A DNA stretch of 64,000 nt from an uncultured Cohaesibacter sp. Lineage in GTDB: Bacteria; Pseudomonadota; Alphaproteobacteria; Rhizobiales; Cohaesibacteraceae. The stretch covers positions 1,193,303 through 1,257,302 of the forward strand of contig NZ_OY761553.1 in the NCBI RefSeq assembly GCF_963664735.1. Reading direction: 5' to 3'. Shown here piece by piece: positions 16,631-25,300 of the stretch. Within the stretch, counting starts at the first letter, position 1. The number at the start of each line of letters is the position of its first letter. The translations under genes were made by a program, and so were the position numbers. The notes beneath the pieces are model-generated. The model did not search any database, was not told the origin of the DNA, and was given only the letters and a program-made list of their open reading frames with translations.

Positions 16631-17911
16631 ATGAGCGAAGAAACCGCACACGGCTTTTCTACATTAGCAATTCACGCTGGCGCACAGGCCGACCCGACCA
16701 CAGGTGCCCGCAGCACTCCGATTTACCAGACGACGTCTTATCAGTTTGAAAGCCCGGAACAAGCCGCCAACCGGTTTGCTCTCAAAGAATTCGGCAACAT
16801 TTACACCCGCCTGACCAACCCTACCACAGCAGTTCTTGATGAGCGCATAGCAGCTCTGGAAGGCGGTTCTGCTGGTGTTTCTGTTGCCTCTGGCCACGCA
16901 GCTCAGTTCGTCACTTTTCATGCGTTGATGGGACCTGGCGACAATGTGGTCGCAGCCAACAAATTGTACGGCGGCACATTCAATCAGTTCAACCACACAT
17001 TCAAAAGCTTCGACTGGCACGTAAAGTGGACTGATGCGCTTGATCCGGAAGCTGCGCGGGCTCTGGTCGATGAGCATACAAAAGCCATTTACATCGAAAG
17101 CCTTGCCAATCCAGGCGGCGTGATCTGCGACATCGAAGGCTTTGCCAAAGTGGCCAAGGACACTGGCGTGCCCCTTATCGTCGACAACACGATGGCAAGC
17201 CCTTATCTATGCCGCCCAATCGAGCATGGTGCAAACATCGTATTGCACTCCATGACGAAATTCATTGGTGGCCACGGCAATTCCATGGGTGGCATTATCG
17301 TCGATGGTGGTAATTTCGACTGGGCTCAGTCTGATAAATTCCCGATGGTCAACACACCACGCGCGGAATATAACGGCGTGAATTTCTATGAAACCTTCGG
17401 CCCGATGGCGTTCGCCATCACCTGCCGCGCACTTGGCCTGCGTGACTTGGGGCCGACCCTTTCGCCATTCAACGCATTCCAAATTCTGACTGGTGTAGAA
17501 ACTCTGCCGCTGCGCATGGAAAAACATTGCGCTAACGCTCTCGAAATTGCCAAATGGCTGGAAAGCAACGACAAGGTCAGCTGGGTTTCCTACGCGGGCC
17601 TGGAATCAAGCCCACACAAGGCAGCTCAGGAAAAATATCTGCCAAAAGGCGCAGGCTCTGTTTTCACCTTTGGCCTCAAAGGTGGCTACGACGCCGGTGT
17701 GAAATTCATCACAAGCCTGAAGCTCATCAGCCATGTTGCCAATATTGGCGACACGCGCTCTCTTGCGATTCACCCGGCATCAACCACACACAGCCAGTTG
17801 ACCGATGAGCAGAAAACTGCAGCTGGAGCGGCACCGGATACCATCCGCCTGTCTATCGGCATTGAAGACGCAAAAGATATCATTGCAGATCTTGAACACG
17901 CCATGTCATAG
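16631..17911 (+). CDS. O-acetylhomoserine aminocarboxypropyltransferase (sulfhydrylase)
   Basis: PLP enzyme of the Cys/Met-metabolism family, 426 residues. It makes homocysteine from O-acetylhomoserine and sulfide, a direct route to methionine. Family marks are HAGAQADPTTGARSTPIYQT at the start, YTRLTNPTTAVLDERIA, the cofactor-lysine segment HSMTKFIGGHG, and the closing SIGIEDAKDIIADLEHA. I use ATG 16631, with AGAGG eight bases before it; an open 51-codon extension upstream lacks family similarity. The long insertion around residues 215-330 fits MetY rather than the shorter MetB/MetZ. No SAM riboswitch was recognised in the leader. Confidence 0.93.
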   Translation: MSEETAHGFSTLAIHAGAQADPTTGARSTPIYQTTSYQFESPEQAANRFALKEFGNIYTRLTNPTTAVLDERIAALEGGSAGVSVASGHAAQFVTFHALMGPGDNVVAANKLYGGTFNQFNHTFKSFDWHVKWTDALDPEAARALVDEHTKAIYIESLANPGGVICDIEGFAKVAKDTGVPLIVDNTMASPYLCRPIEHGANIVLHSMTKFIGGHGNSMGGIIVDGGNFDWAQSDKFPMVNTPRAEYNGVNFYETFGPMAFAITCRALGLRDLGPTLSPFNAFQILTGVETLPLRMEKHCANALEIAKWLESNDKVSWVSYAGLESSPHKAAQEKYLPKGAGSVFTFGLKGGYDAGVKFITSLKLISHVANIGDTRSLAIHPASTTHSQLTDEQKTAAGAAPDTIRLSIGIEDAKDIIADLEHAMS

Positions 17912-17933
17912 GTTGAAAATCCTGAAACATCTT

Positions 17934-17960
17934 AAAGCCGGGCTCGTCCCGGCTTTTTTC
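17934..17960 (+). terminator. Intrinsic terminator after the sulfhydrylase gene
   Basis: AAGCCGGG and CCCGGCTT form an eight-base stem with a five-base loop, followed by a T-run. Confidence 0.9.
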
Positions 17961-18074
17961 TTTTCCGATGGATTCTCATTCATGCAGATTGCTCTTCAAG
18001 CGACTGCTGGGCTATTCTCACTGCAATTGAGCACCCCCGATTTCCAAAAGCCATTTCATTGCAGGGTCGACAGC

Positions 18075-18479
18075 ATGAATTTTGACGAACGATACAAACT
18101 CGCGATTGCCGAATTGAAACGAACGACAATTGTCGAGGGGAATTACGCCCCGCCCTTGCACAGATTTCTCCGTGGTCAGGGCGTCAAGGTAAGACCTCCG
18201 CATTATTGCAGCATCGGCTTCAATATCCTCTCGACCGGTATTCCCTTTGCTATCTTGTGGGGAGCAATCATGTGGTTTGTGCTTTGGCAAAGCCAGAGAC
18301 TAAACGCACCAATGGCGATCGGAGCCGCTCTTATTGCTGGTGCGATTTTCGGCCTCTTCATGTCGCTCTACTACCGTTGGTCCTTTAACCAAAACGAGCT
18401 GACGAAATGGGAAAAACTGGAGCCCATTGAAGAACAGAATGGCGAGGTTCTGGAGACCGAAACCACAGAAAACTCCTAA
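18075..18479 (+). CDS. DUF6404 small membrane protein
   Basis: A 134-residue protein of the DUF6404 family, function unknown. Residues 1-35 form a soluble helix ending in NYAPPLHRFLRGQG and VRPPHY, the family signature. Two membrane segments follow (about 50-70 and 78-100), then a short acidic tail. The start at 18075 is chosen because family similarity begins at MNFDERY and GCAGGG lies upstream; an open extension would run through the preceding terminator. It is convergent with heme A synthase, with no shared terminator visible. Confidence 0.8.
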   Translation: MNFDERYKLAIAELKRTTIVEGNYAPPLHRFLRGQGVKVRPPHYCSIGFNILSTGIPFAILWGAIMWFVLWQSQRLNAPMAIGAALIAGAIFGLFMSLYYRWSFNQNELTKWEKLEPIEEQNGEVLETETTENS

Positions 18480-18574
18480 AGCCATTTCTTTCTTCTGAAA
18501 AGATCTCTCCTTAACCCATTATGCTGACGAGACAATTCAAAATCCCAACATCATTTCAATGGCAACATTTTAAT

Positions 18575-19672
18575 CTAGTAGATCCGGGCATTATCAAACA
18601 GATCACGCAGCAGAAGCGCTGCGCTTGCCAGTACCAGCATAGCAACAGTCTGATGGAGCAGAGCCAAAGAAAAGGGCACGGAAAGCACCAATGTCGCTAT
18701 CCCGATCAGGATTTGCAACAAGACAAATCCGCCAACGATATTTGCAAACACTCTCATCCGGGTAGCAAAGGGATCAAGCCGCAAACGCAGCCAGACGATC
18801 AAACTCAACAGACCGACCAAGTAGGCCATCATGCGATGATTGAATTGGATCGTGGTGTGATCTTCAAACAGGGATAGCCAAACCGGGCTGGTGTCGTAAA
18901 TCTTCTCAGGAATGAAGCTCCCCTCCATAAGAGGCCAGCTGTTATAGATAAGACCGGCGTGCGTGCCAGCAACAAGCGCTCCCAAAAAAATTTGAAGCAA
19001 TATGCAAAACACAAGTAGGGCCATGGGCCAGAAATGACGGTCGGCACTGACGCATTCGCGAATTTCCTCCTTGCGCCTATAGCCTCGCGCCACCCACAGG
19101 AGAGAAGCCAGAATTATCGAGGCAAGCGTTAAGTGCGTTGCCAATCGATATTGGCTCACATCGACTCGATCGACCAGACCGGACGCCACCATCCACCAGC
19201 CAGCAAATCCTTGCAAGGCACCCAAGCCAAGCAGAATAAGCAACCGTGGTTTAAGCGAACTCGTGACCCTTTTGCTTAGCCAGAAATAGAGCATGGGCAG
19301 GAAGAATGCGACACCTATGAACCGCCCCAGCTGGCGGTGTCCCCACTCCCACCAGAATATGGCTTTGAACTCGTCAAGGGTCATACCCTTGTTGACCTTC
19401 TCATATTCCGGAATTTGCTGATACTTGAGAAATTCTTCGTTCCATTCCTCCACAGTCAGAGGAGGAATCGCACCGTGAATCGGTTTCCACTCTGTGATGG
19501 AAAGCCCCGAATCCGTAAGCCGTGTGATGCCGCCAACGACGACCATCAGAAATACGAGAAAGGCGACAAAATAGAGCCAGAAACGAACCGCCGATTTCGA
19601 CCGTTCGGTCTTGTCATGGGCAGTCTCGACATAAAAGATGGCACTTTCCAAAGCGGCGTCTTTTCTTTCCAT
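18575..19672 (-). CDS. ctaA: Heme A synthase (COX15/CtaA)
   Basis: Integral membrane enzyme that oxidises the C8 methyl of heme O to give heme A for cytochrome c oxidase. The 365-residue protein has eight predicted membrane helices. The four heme-ligand histidines are visible in GHRQLGR, RLATHLTLAS, FNHRMMAY and LLHQTVAM. The conserved VGGITRLTDSGLSITEWKP segment follows the first helix. Length and histidine pattern fit the alphaproteobacterial/mitochondrial COX15 type. The oxidase genes are not in the window. Confidence 0.96.
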   Translation of the reverse strand: MERKDAALESAIFYVETAHDKTERSKSAVRFWLYFVAFLVFLMVVVGGITRLTDSGLSITEWKPIHGAIPPLTVEEWNEEFLKYQQIPEYEKVNKGMTLDEFKAIFWWEWGHRQLGRFIGVAFFLPMLYFWLSKRVTSSLKPRLLILLGLGALQGFAGWWMVASGLVDRVDVSQYRLATHLTLASIILASLLWVARGYRRKEEIRECVSADRHFWPMALLVFCILLQIFLGALVAGTHAGLIYNSWPLMEGSFIPEKIYDTSPVWLSLFEDHTTIQFNHRMMAYLVGLLSLIVWLRLRLDPFATRMRVFANIVGGFVLLQILIGIATLVLSVPFSLALLHQTVAMLVLASAALLLRDLFDNARIY

Positions 19673-19925
19673 TCTGCCTTTTCCTCAAAATTTGCAAAAA
19701 CTACAGAGCATCACCTAGCTTGCAGTCACCTTCACTGATGACCTCTTTATGGTCAAGGCTAAAGCTTTGGTGTTTATGTTAAAGTTGTACAGCCAATGCT
19801 GGATAAGGGTTTGAAATTGGCTACTATCATTAAGAAGTCTAAAGGGAATGGGCGCATTAATGCTTTTCTGCGCTCCGTCATCGGGTTATTAGCCTTGGTG
19901 AGTAGCTTTAACGATCGGACCAACA

Positions 19926-20138
19926 ATGTCAGTGCGCACACGCAAATTCTTTGGAATGCTTTTGCTCGTTTCCTGGGTCGTGCTCTATGCTGCCGTTGGA
20001 ATGACCATCGGAGCCGCAATCGTTGCCAGCACTGGCCCACTGATCCAGATCTCCTATTTTCTTATTACGGGGCTAATCTGGATCGTGCCCGCCGGGCTCA
20101 TCATCAGATGGATGGAAAAGCAGAGCGAGAAGTCCTGA
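19926..20138 (+). CDS. DUF2842 small membrane protein
   Basis: A 70-residue protein of the DUF2842 family, restricted to alphaproteobacteria and of unknown function. It has two membrane segments (residues 8-33 and 40-60), a basic start MSVRTRKFFG and the family's closing PAGLIIRWMEK. It is convergent with the polysaccharide chain-length gene, with only four bases between stops. It lies downstream and divergent from heme A synthase. Confidence 0.85.
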   Translation: MSVRTRKFFGMLLLVSWVVLYAAVGMTIGAAIVASTGPLIQISYFLITGLIWIVPAGLIIRWMEKQSEKS

Positions 20139-20142
20139 CCGA

Positions 20143-21789
20143 CTATTCCGCAGCCTGCCGATAATCCGCACCAGTCTCTGCGCAAGCATTCTCATGCCCC
20201 AGATCTGTTATGATTAGGCTGTCTTTGAAGCCAAGAGACATGAAGGCTTCATGGACAAGCCCTCCATCCTCCAGGATTTGGCTTGGAAGACAGACCATCG
20301 CGATGGCTTGACCATCAGCGGCCAAGCTCCTGAGAACGGCTTCATTTTCGCAGTTCTGGCCCATGTCTATGATCAGAAAATCATAGGCAGCTTCGAGCGC
20401 AATCAAAAATGTTTGAAACTGGGACGAAAGAAAATCTTGCCCGCACAGATGTCTGTGACCGCGCCCAATGATGGTTAGTGCGGATGTCCATTCAATGTCG
20501 ATGAAATCCTCGAATCTGGCTTTTCCGTCCAGAAAATCGGAGATCCCGAATAGCCCATTTCTCTGCTGATCATCACAGCTCGCCCCAAAATTCCGATCAA
20601 GGCATAAATATGCTGCGGCTCTTTGCTCGAGGAATCGTTTTGCAAGACCTATGCCCAAATCCGAACCGATAACCTCCGGCGCAACCAGCGCAATTCTGCC
20701 GTGTGTCATTTGCGAGAAATAGCAACTGACCTCTTCAATGACACCGGCATCCATATTCAATCCGGCTTTCTGCCCGGCAAATGGCGGCAGATCTTCAGAG
20801 AAGCCCTCCCCGTTTGAAGCAATTGCACAACGGGCTGTAGCAAAAGTCTGAACGTCAGAACTTGGCAAAACCGGAAGCTGCTCCGGCACAGGACAAGCAA
20901 GCCTGACCTCGTGTGGCAGCGTGTCTGTTGTTAAACGACCTTCGAAGCGGCTACCAACATTTACACCCTGCCTTTTATTGAACATCAGCAAGCAAAGTCG
21001 AACCATAAAAGCCATCAGAGATGCCATGGCCGCCCATAGCAACGCATGCTTATCGACAGGCCTGGCCTGTGCAGTTGCACGAGAGAGAATTCTCGCGGCG
21101 GGAGGGACGAGATTGAGCGAAGCCAGCGTTTTCATTTCCGTTTCGCGCAGCTGCAAAAGCGCAATCATCTTGTCCTTGCCCTGGTGCTCGGCAATTGCCA
21201 GGCCTTGCTGGTTGTTTGGCAAGTCAGAATTTGTAGAATCAGAAGACGCATTCTTCTGAATTCGGGATGACAAATGCTCTATTTCAGCCTCGAGTTCTCT
21301 GACTGACTTATTAAATGTCGCATTTCGCCGTTTGGCAAATGAGGCGAGAAAACGCTCTGCAAGATCATTTGCCACATTACTTGCCAGTTGGGGATTGAGT
21401 GCCTTTACAGCAATATTGATAACGCGCTTTTCCTTGTCCCTTTTAATTTCGATATTGCTATCGGGATTGTCTAGATATTTTTGGACGGGCAGCACTTTTA
21501 TAACATCATCAGCCATTGCATTTTGTTGGTCCAGAGACTGTTTTGTGGCTGAGAGATTCAAATATGGAATATACTGCTCTTGCGGCGTCATTAGCAGGAT
21601 TTTGGTCTGCGACAAGTATCGATCAGGCACGATTTGCTGACGATAAAGATAAACGGCAAGTCCGATACAAAGACACATGAGACAGGTGACGACAAGCTGC
21701 TTTGGCATAAAGACATTCCAAAGAAAACTCTCGCCCCCCTTGCTTCCAGATGGGTAAAGCCCCTTTTGATTATCCGCAGCGCTAACCAT
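20143..21789 (-). CDS. Wzz/BY-kinase-like polysaccharide protein with degenerate ATPase domain
   Basis: A 548-residue inner-membrane protein related to ExoP/Wzc, which control export and chain length of surface polysaccharide. The start at 21789 has GGGGAG upstream. A first membrane helix (about residues 28-48) leads to a periplasmic Wzz part with coiled coil (residues 130-215); a second helix lies near 245-265. The cytoplasmic part resembles a bacterial tyrosine kinase: LIIDMGQN matches a Walker B-like strand, but where Walker A should be it reads ALVAPEVIGSDLG with no GKT, and no Tyr cluster ends the protein. It is probably a non-catalytic relative. It is divergent from the Wza gene. Confidence 0.85.
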   Translation of the reverse strand: MVSAADNQKGLYPSGSKGGESFLWNVFMPKQLVVTCLMCLCIGLAVYLYRQQIVPDRYLSQTKILLMTPQEQYIPYLNLSATKQSLDQQNAMADDVIKVLPVQKYLDNPDSNIEIKRDKEKRVINIAVKALNPQLASNVANDLAERFLASFAKRRNATFNKSVRELEAEIEHLSSRIQKNASSDSTNSDLPNNQQGLAIAEHQGKDKMIALLQLRETEMKTLASLNLVPPAARILSRATAQARPVDKHALLWAAMASLMAFMVRLCLLMFNKRQGVNVGSRFEGRLTTDTLPHEVRLACPVPEQLPVLPSSDVQTFATARCAIASNGEGFSEDLPPFAGQKAGLNMDAGVIEEVSCYFSQMTHGRIALVAPEVIGSDLGIGLAKRFLEQRAAAYLCLDRNFGASCDDQQRNGLFGISDFLDGKARFEDFIDIEWTSALTIIGRGHRHLCGQDFLSSQFQTFLIALEAAYDFLIIDMGQNCENEAVLRSLAADGQAIAMVCLPSQILEDGGLVHEAFMSLGFKDSLIITDLGHENACAETGADYRQAAE

Positions 21790-21982
21790 AACCGCTCCCC
21801 TTTTGTTGCCTCCATTGGGACAAATTATGGTAACCACTTCCTTAACATCCTAAGGCAAACACAAAGGAAACGATGGAAAACGCCGCATTTTGCCACTTTT
21901 TCGCTCAAAGCTTATCAAAATTTACGAGCCATTAACCACAACTGCCCCTATCTAGTATTCAGTCAATCAGCAGAGTCGGTCC

Positions 21983-22537
21983 ATGTTTCGTATCTTGATC
22001 ATTTTATTAGTTGCCCTCGGGGTTAGCAGCTGTTCAAGCTATAGACCTGCTGGGGATGCTTTTCACAAATCGCTTATCGGGCCTTATGTGCTGGATTCTG
22101 GAGATCGTATTCGTTTGATTGTCTTCAATCAGAATGATCTCAATCAGGAATATACGGTTGATCAATCGGGCTATATCACGGTGCCTCTGATAGGAAATGT
22201 CGCGGCACGAGGGAAACAGACGACGGAATTGGCCAAAACAATTGCCCAACGGCTCGAAAACGGTTTTGTACGCAATCCGGATGTCTCAGTAGAAATCGTC
22301 CAGTACCGACCATTCTTTATCATGGGTGAAGTCAACTCAGCTGGTCAATATTCCTTTGTCAGCGGCATGACCGTGCAAACTGCAATCGCTATTGCTGGCG
22401 GTTTCACTCCGCGTGCGCAACAGCGTTATGTTGACATTACAAGACAGCTAAATGGCAAGATTCTTACCGGCCACGTTAATCTTACCGCTCCCATCCGTCC
22501 TGGCGACACCATTTATGTTCGCGAACGCTGGTTCTGA
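21983..22537 (+). CDS. Polysaccharide export lipoprotein, Wza family
   Basis: A 184-residue outer-membrane-directed protein of the Wza/polysaccharide-export family. The signal MFRILIILLVALGVSSC gives lipid-modified Cys17. Residues 30-105 are the export domain (YVLDSGDRIRLIVFNQNDLN and VDQSGYITVPLIGNV). Residues 110-180 are an SLBB domain (RPFFIMGEVNSAGQYSF). It is short, lacking the extra SLBB repeat and C-terminal barrel helix of E. coli Wza, like many rhizobial ExoF-type proteins. It is divergent from the Wzz-like gene and followed by the priming transferase, so the three form one export locus. Confidence 0.93.
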   Translation: MFRILIILLVALGVSSCSSYRPAGDAFHKSLIGPYVLDSGDRIRLIVFNQNDLNQEYTVDQSGYITVPLIGNVAARGKQTTELAKTIAQRLENGFVRNPDVSVEIVQYRPFFIMGEVNSAGQYSFVSGMTVQTAIAIAGGFTPRAQQRYVDITRQLNGKILTGHVNLTAPIRPGDTIYVRERWF

Positions 22538-22710
22538 TATTGCGATGGAAGAAAGTTCATATTTATCAGAATTTTCATATTTGAATTTCTGTCGATCAGA
22601 TTTCCTTAACGCTATTGTCTAAAATTTTCAGTAACTGAGCGCAGACACTTATCTCATTAAAACTTAGTCAGACTTTGGCTGTTATCTTTTAGGTCCGGAT
22701 AATTATAATT

Positions 22711-24264
22711 GTGGGTGACCTAAATATGCAGTCTCTTGACCCGAGAACAGCATTCTCTTCTAGCGCCGTGCTGAGTGCCAGTACCGACGAAACCGAAGAC
22801 AATAGTAATTTGCATATTACTGATCTTGCGAGAGAAGTGGCCGCTGAGTTTTCTGAAACAACCTATGCTCCTGTGGTGGTGCGTGGGCTCATTCAGCTTG
22901 CCGATTTTTTGGTTTTGTCGCTGCTTGGATTTGGCGCTGCCATGGTTGCTGGCGGTGCTGAATTGTCCGGCTTTCACATGCCTTTGCTCTTTTCCCTGTC
23001 GGGATCTTTGCTTTTCTCACTCTTTACCCTTTCGGTAGATGGTTACTCTGTGCACGAGATGAGCAGGCTTTCTCAGCAAGTGGGAAAAGTCATTGGAGCA
23101 TGGACGATGGTCATCGTCCTGTTTCTGCTTTTAAGCTATCTCTCTGCCACGCCCATAGGCACCAACAGAAGCTGGCTTGGCTTATGGTTCTTTATTGGCG
23201 TTGTATCCATTACCATCATCCGGGGCGTTGAATCGCTTCTTATTCGCCATTGGCAAGAAGATGGTCGCCTTGAAAGGCGTGCAGTGATCGTTGGTGGTGG
23301 TAAACCTGCTGCCGAGATTATCATGTCGCTGGAATCTCAGGAAAACAACGACATTCGCATCTGTGGAATTTTCGATGATCGCGATGATGATCGCTCCCCA
23401 CCTATCGTTGCGGGCTACCCAAAGCTTGGGAATGTTGATGATCTGGTCGAGTTTTCAAGATTGTGCAAAATCGACATGCTGATTGTCACGATCCCCGTCT
23501 CTGCAGAAAAGCGCGTCCTGCAAATGCTGCACAAGCTCTGGATTCTGCCTCTGGATATCCATCTAAGCGCCCACATGAACAAGATGCAGTTTCGCAGGCA
23601 TACCTATTCGTATGTAGGCAACTTGCCAACAGTACCTGTTTTCTCCAAACCCATTGCCAACTGGGGAGGCGTTCTCAAGCGAGTGTTCGACGTGGTCGTG
23701 GCCAGTCTAGCCATTATCGCTCTTTCACCGATTTTGATCGGCACAGCGATTGCCATCAAACTCGACAGCAAAGGCCCGATAATCTTTCGCCAGAAACGTC
23801 TGGGCTTCAACAATGAAAAAGTGCTGATCTATAAGTTTCGCTCTCTTTATCACGATCAAGCCGACAAGAATGCGAAGAAATCGGTTACGAAAAACGATAG
23901 TCGCGTAACGAAGGTTGGGCGGTTTATTCGCAAATCGTCGATTGACGAACTCCCCCAACTATTCAACGTTCTTTTCGGCTCCCTGTCTCTGGTCGGCCCC
24001 CGTCCACATGTGGCTCATCAAGAAACGAATAACCGGTTGTTTGAAGAAGTGGCAGATGGCTATATGGCCCGCCACAAGGTAAAGCCCGGCATTACCGGAT
24101 GGGCGCAGATCCATGGCTGGCGGGGCGAAATTGACAATGATGAAAAGCTCAAGCAGCGTGTCCAGCACGATATCTATTATATAGAAAACTGGTCTCTTGC
24201 GCTGGATTTGTACATCCTGGCGGCAACACCGTTCAAGATTTTCAATCAGGATGGCGCCTACTAG
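22711..24264 (+). CDS. Undecaprenyl-phosphate sugar phosphotransferase (WbaP/ExoY-type)
   Basis: Initiating glycosyltransferase that moves a sugar phosphate, often glucose-1-P or galactose-1-P, onto undecaprenyl phosphate, the first step of polysaccharide assembly. The N-terminal third has four or five membrane helices, then a Rossmann-like CoA-binding domain (VIVGGGKPAAEII). The C-terminal third is the catalytic domain: KRVFDVVVASLAIIALSPI, FRQKRLGFN, LVGPRPH and KPGITGWAQIHGWRGE. Full length for the family at 517 residues. The frame opens with GTG 22711; ATG 22726 with GGGTGA upstream is equally possible and shortens it by five residues. A terminator follows. Confidence 0.94.
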   Translation: MGDLNMQSLDPRTAFSSSAVLSASTDETEDNSNLHITDLAREVAAEFSETTYAPVVVRGLIQLADFLVLSLLGFGAAMVAGGAELSGFHMPLLFSLSGSLLFSLFTLSVDGYSVHEMSRLSQQVGKVIGAWTMVIVLFLLLSYLSATPIGTNRSWLGLWFFIGVVSITIIRGVESLLIRHWQEDGRLERRAVIVGGGKPAAEIIMSLESQENNDIRICGIFDDRDDDRSPPIVAGYPKLGNVDDLVEFSRLCKIDMLIVTIPVSAEKRVLQMLHKLWILPLDIHLSAHMNKMQFRRHTYSYVGNLPTVPVFSKPIANWGGVLKRVFDVVVASLAIIALSPILIGTAIAIKLDSKGPIIFRQKRLGFNNEKVLIYKFRSLYHDQADKNAKKSVTKNDSRVTKVGRFIRKSSIDELPQLFNVLFGSLSLVGPRPHVAHQETNNRLFEEVADGYMARHKVKPGITGWAQIHGWRGEIDNDEKLKQRVQHDIYYIENWSLALDLYILAATPFKIFNQDGAY

Positions 24265-24303
24265 CAGCCAATCTGCCAAAAAATTACGTGGCAACAACGC
24301 CCA

Positions 24304-24350
24304 AAGCGCCTGAGGGAATCAACTGGTTTCGTCAGGCGCTTTTCATTTTG
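24304..24350 (+). terminator. Intrinsic terminator after the priming transferase
   Basis: AAGCGCCTGA and TCAGGCGCTT form a perfect ten-base stem with an 18-base loop, followed by TTCATTTTG. Confidence 0.88.
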
Positions 24351-24429
24351 GCGAAAGCTTGAGGATAATTCCATTGAGAGCGTCACAAACATTGCAACAT
24401 GATGACATAGTTATTATAAAACCACGTGT

Positions 24430-24506
<77 letters not shown>

Positions 24507-24601
24507 ATCAACCGGTTATTTTTGTTGATTTCCTTCATTTTCCCCGCGCCCACTTCTCCTTATATCTCAAAGTAGGATGATCCTCTTTCCCTTGGGCGCT
24601 A

Positions 24602-24861
24602 TCTGCTCATTTGAGCCACACGAGCAGAGATTTTCATAGCCCCTGATTAAACTGCCGTTTTAAAAGAGAAACCGACTTGTTGCCCTTTGTCATATTCGTG
24701 CAACAAGCGATTTATATCCCTATTGCGACTGGCCGGACTTGCTAGCATCAGCGACTCGCAGACGCTGCTTGGTCTGTCCGTATTTTTCACCAGAACGTCG
24801 TGGTACTGACCGTACATGACGTATTTGATGGCCCTGTCGGATGGTGGGGCCATCTTTTTTT
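24602..24861 (+). ncRNA. Candidate structured small RNA
   Basis: No rightward gene explains the strong terminator at 24827-24861. Upstream lie a weak promoter (TTGAGC at 24611, 17-base spacer, TCATAG at 24634) overlapped by a TCTGCTC/GAGCAGA inverted repeat (24602-24628), and then stems CTTGTTGC/GCAACAAG (24676-24707) and CGGAC/GTCCG (24734-24780) enclosing CAGCG/CGCTG. Together they suggest a regulated RNA of about 215 bases. A leftward 68-codon frame overlaps (24853-24647) but has no ribosome site, and its start lies in the terminator arm. I recognise no known RNA family. Confidence 0.4.
24827..24861 (+). terminator. Intrinsic terminator without an obvious upstream gene
   Basis: GATGGCCC and GGGCCATC form a perfect eight-base stem with a 12-base loop, followed by seven T. 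It works only rightward. The nearest rightward gene is tRNA-Pro, 320 bases upstream. Confidence 0.85.
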
Positions 24862-24953
24862 GAGCTCTAGCTTGCTAGTCTTTCAATTCAAATATATTCA
24901 ATTTTATTGATTTGATCAGTCAAATGTTAAAAGCTGGCAATTATCATCACCTT

Positions 24954-25247
24954 ATGATCTCAGCTTTATCCATATCAACAGCTGGCATGATTGCCGCTTC
25001 TAACAGACTGGACGACATCGCTGTTGGCATCGCCAACCCGGTGCCGGACAATGCTGCGCAACCGGCTACGACGCAGCAAAGAGAAGTGAAGCCAGAAGAG
25101 ACTGCTGCCCCGGCCTCAGCGTCTCCTGATCTGGACCCGACCAAATTGGTTGAACTGATCGAAACGGAAGCCCAATTCAAGGCTAGTGCACTTGCAACAA
25201 AAAGCGTCGCCAGCGCTTCGCAAGAGCTTATGGATTCTCTTCGATAG
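24954..25247 (+). CDS. Mini flagellar-rod-like protein
   Basis: A 97-residue protein that resembles the two ends of flagellar rod/hook proteins joined without the middle. Its start, MISALSISTAGMIAASNRLD followed by DIAVGIANP, matches the N-terminal rod motif (SALSGLxAAxxRxxxxAxNIAN). Its end, DPTKLVELIETEAQFKASAL, matches the C-terminal rod helix. A Pro/Ala/Glu-rich linker of about 40 residues joins them. I chose ATG 24954 because similarity begins there; no good ribosome site is visible and ATG 24912 or 24924 are alternatives. No other flagellar gene is in the window. Axial-structure binding is inference. Confidence 0.6.
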   Translation: MISALSISTAGMIAASNRLDDIAVGIANPVPDNAAQPATTQQREVKPEETAAPASASPDLDPTKLVELIETEAQFKASALATKSVASASQELMDSLR

Positions 25248-25300
25248 TATCGCGAGTTGCAAACAGATAATCAGTAATGAGACAATTACGACCGCCAGTT

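Noticed and set aside
24647-24853. Leftward 68-codon frame with gene-like codon use
   Set aside because: No ribosome site, its ATG lies in the arm of a strong rightward terminator, and I recognise no family. Kept only as a caution against the small-RNA call.
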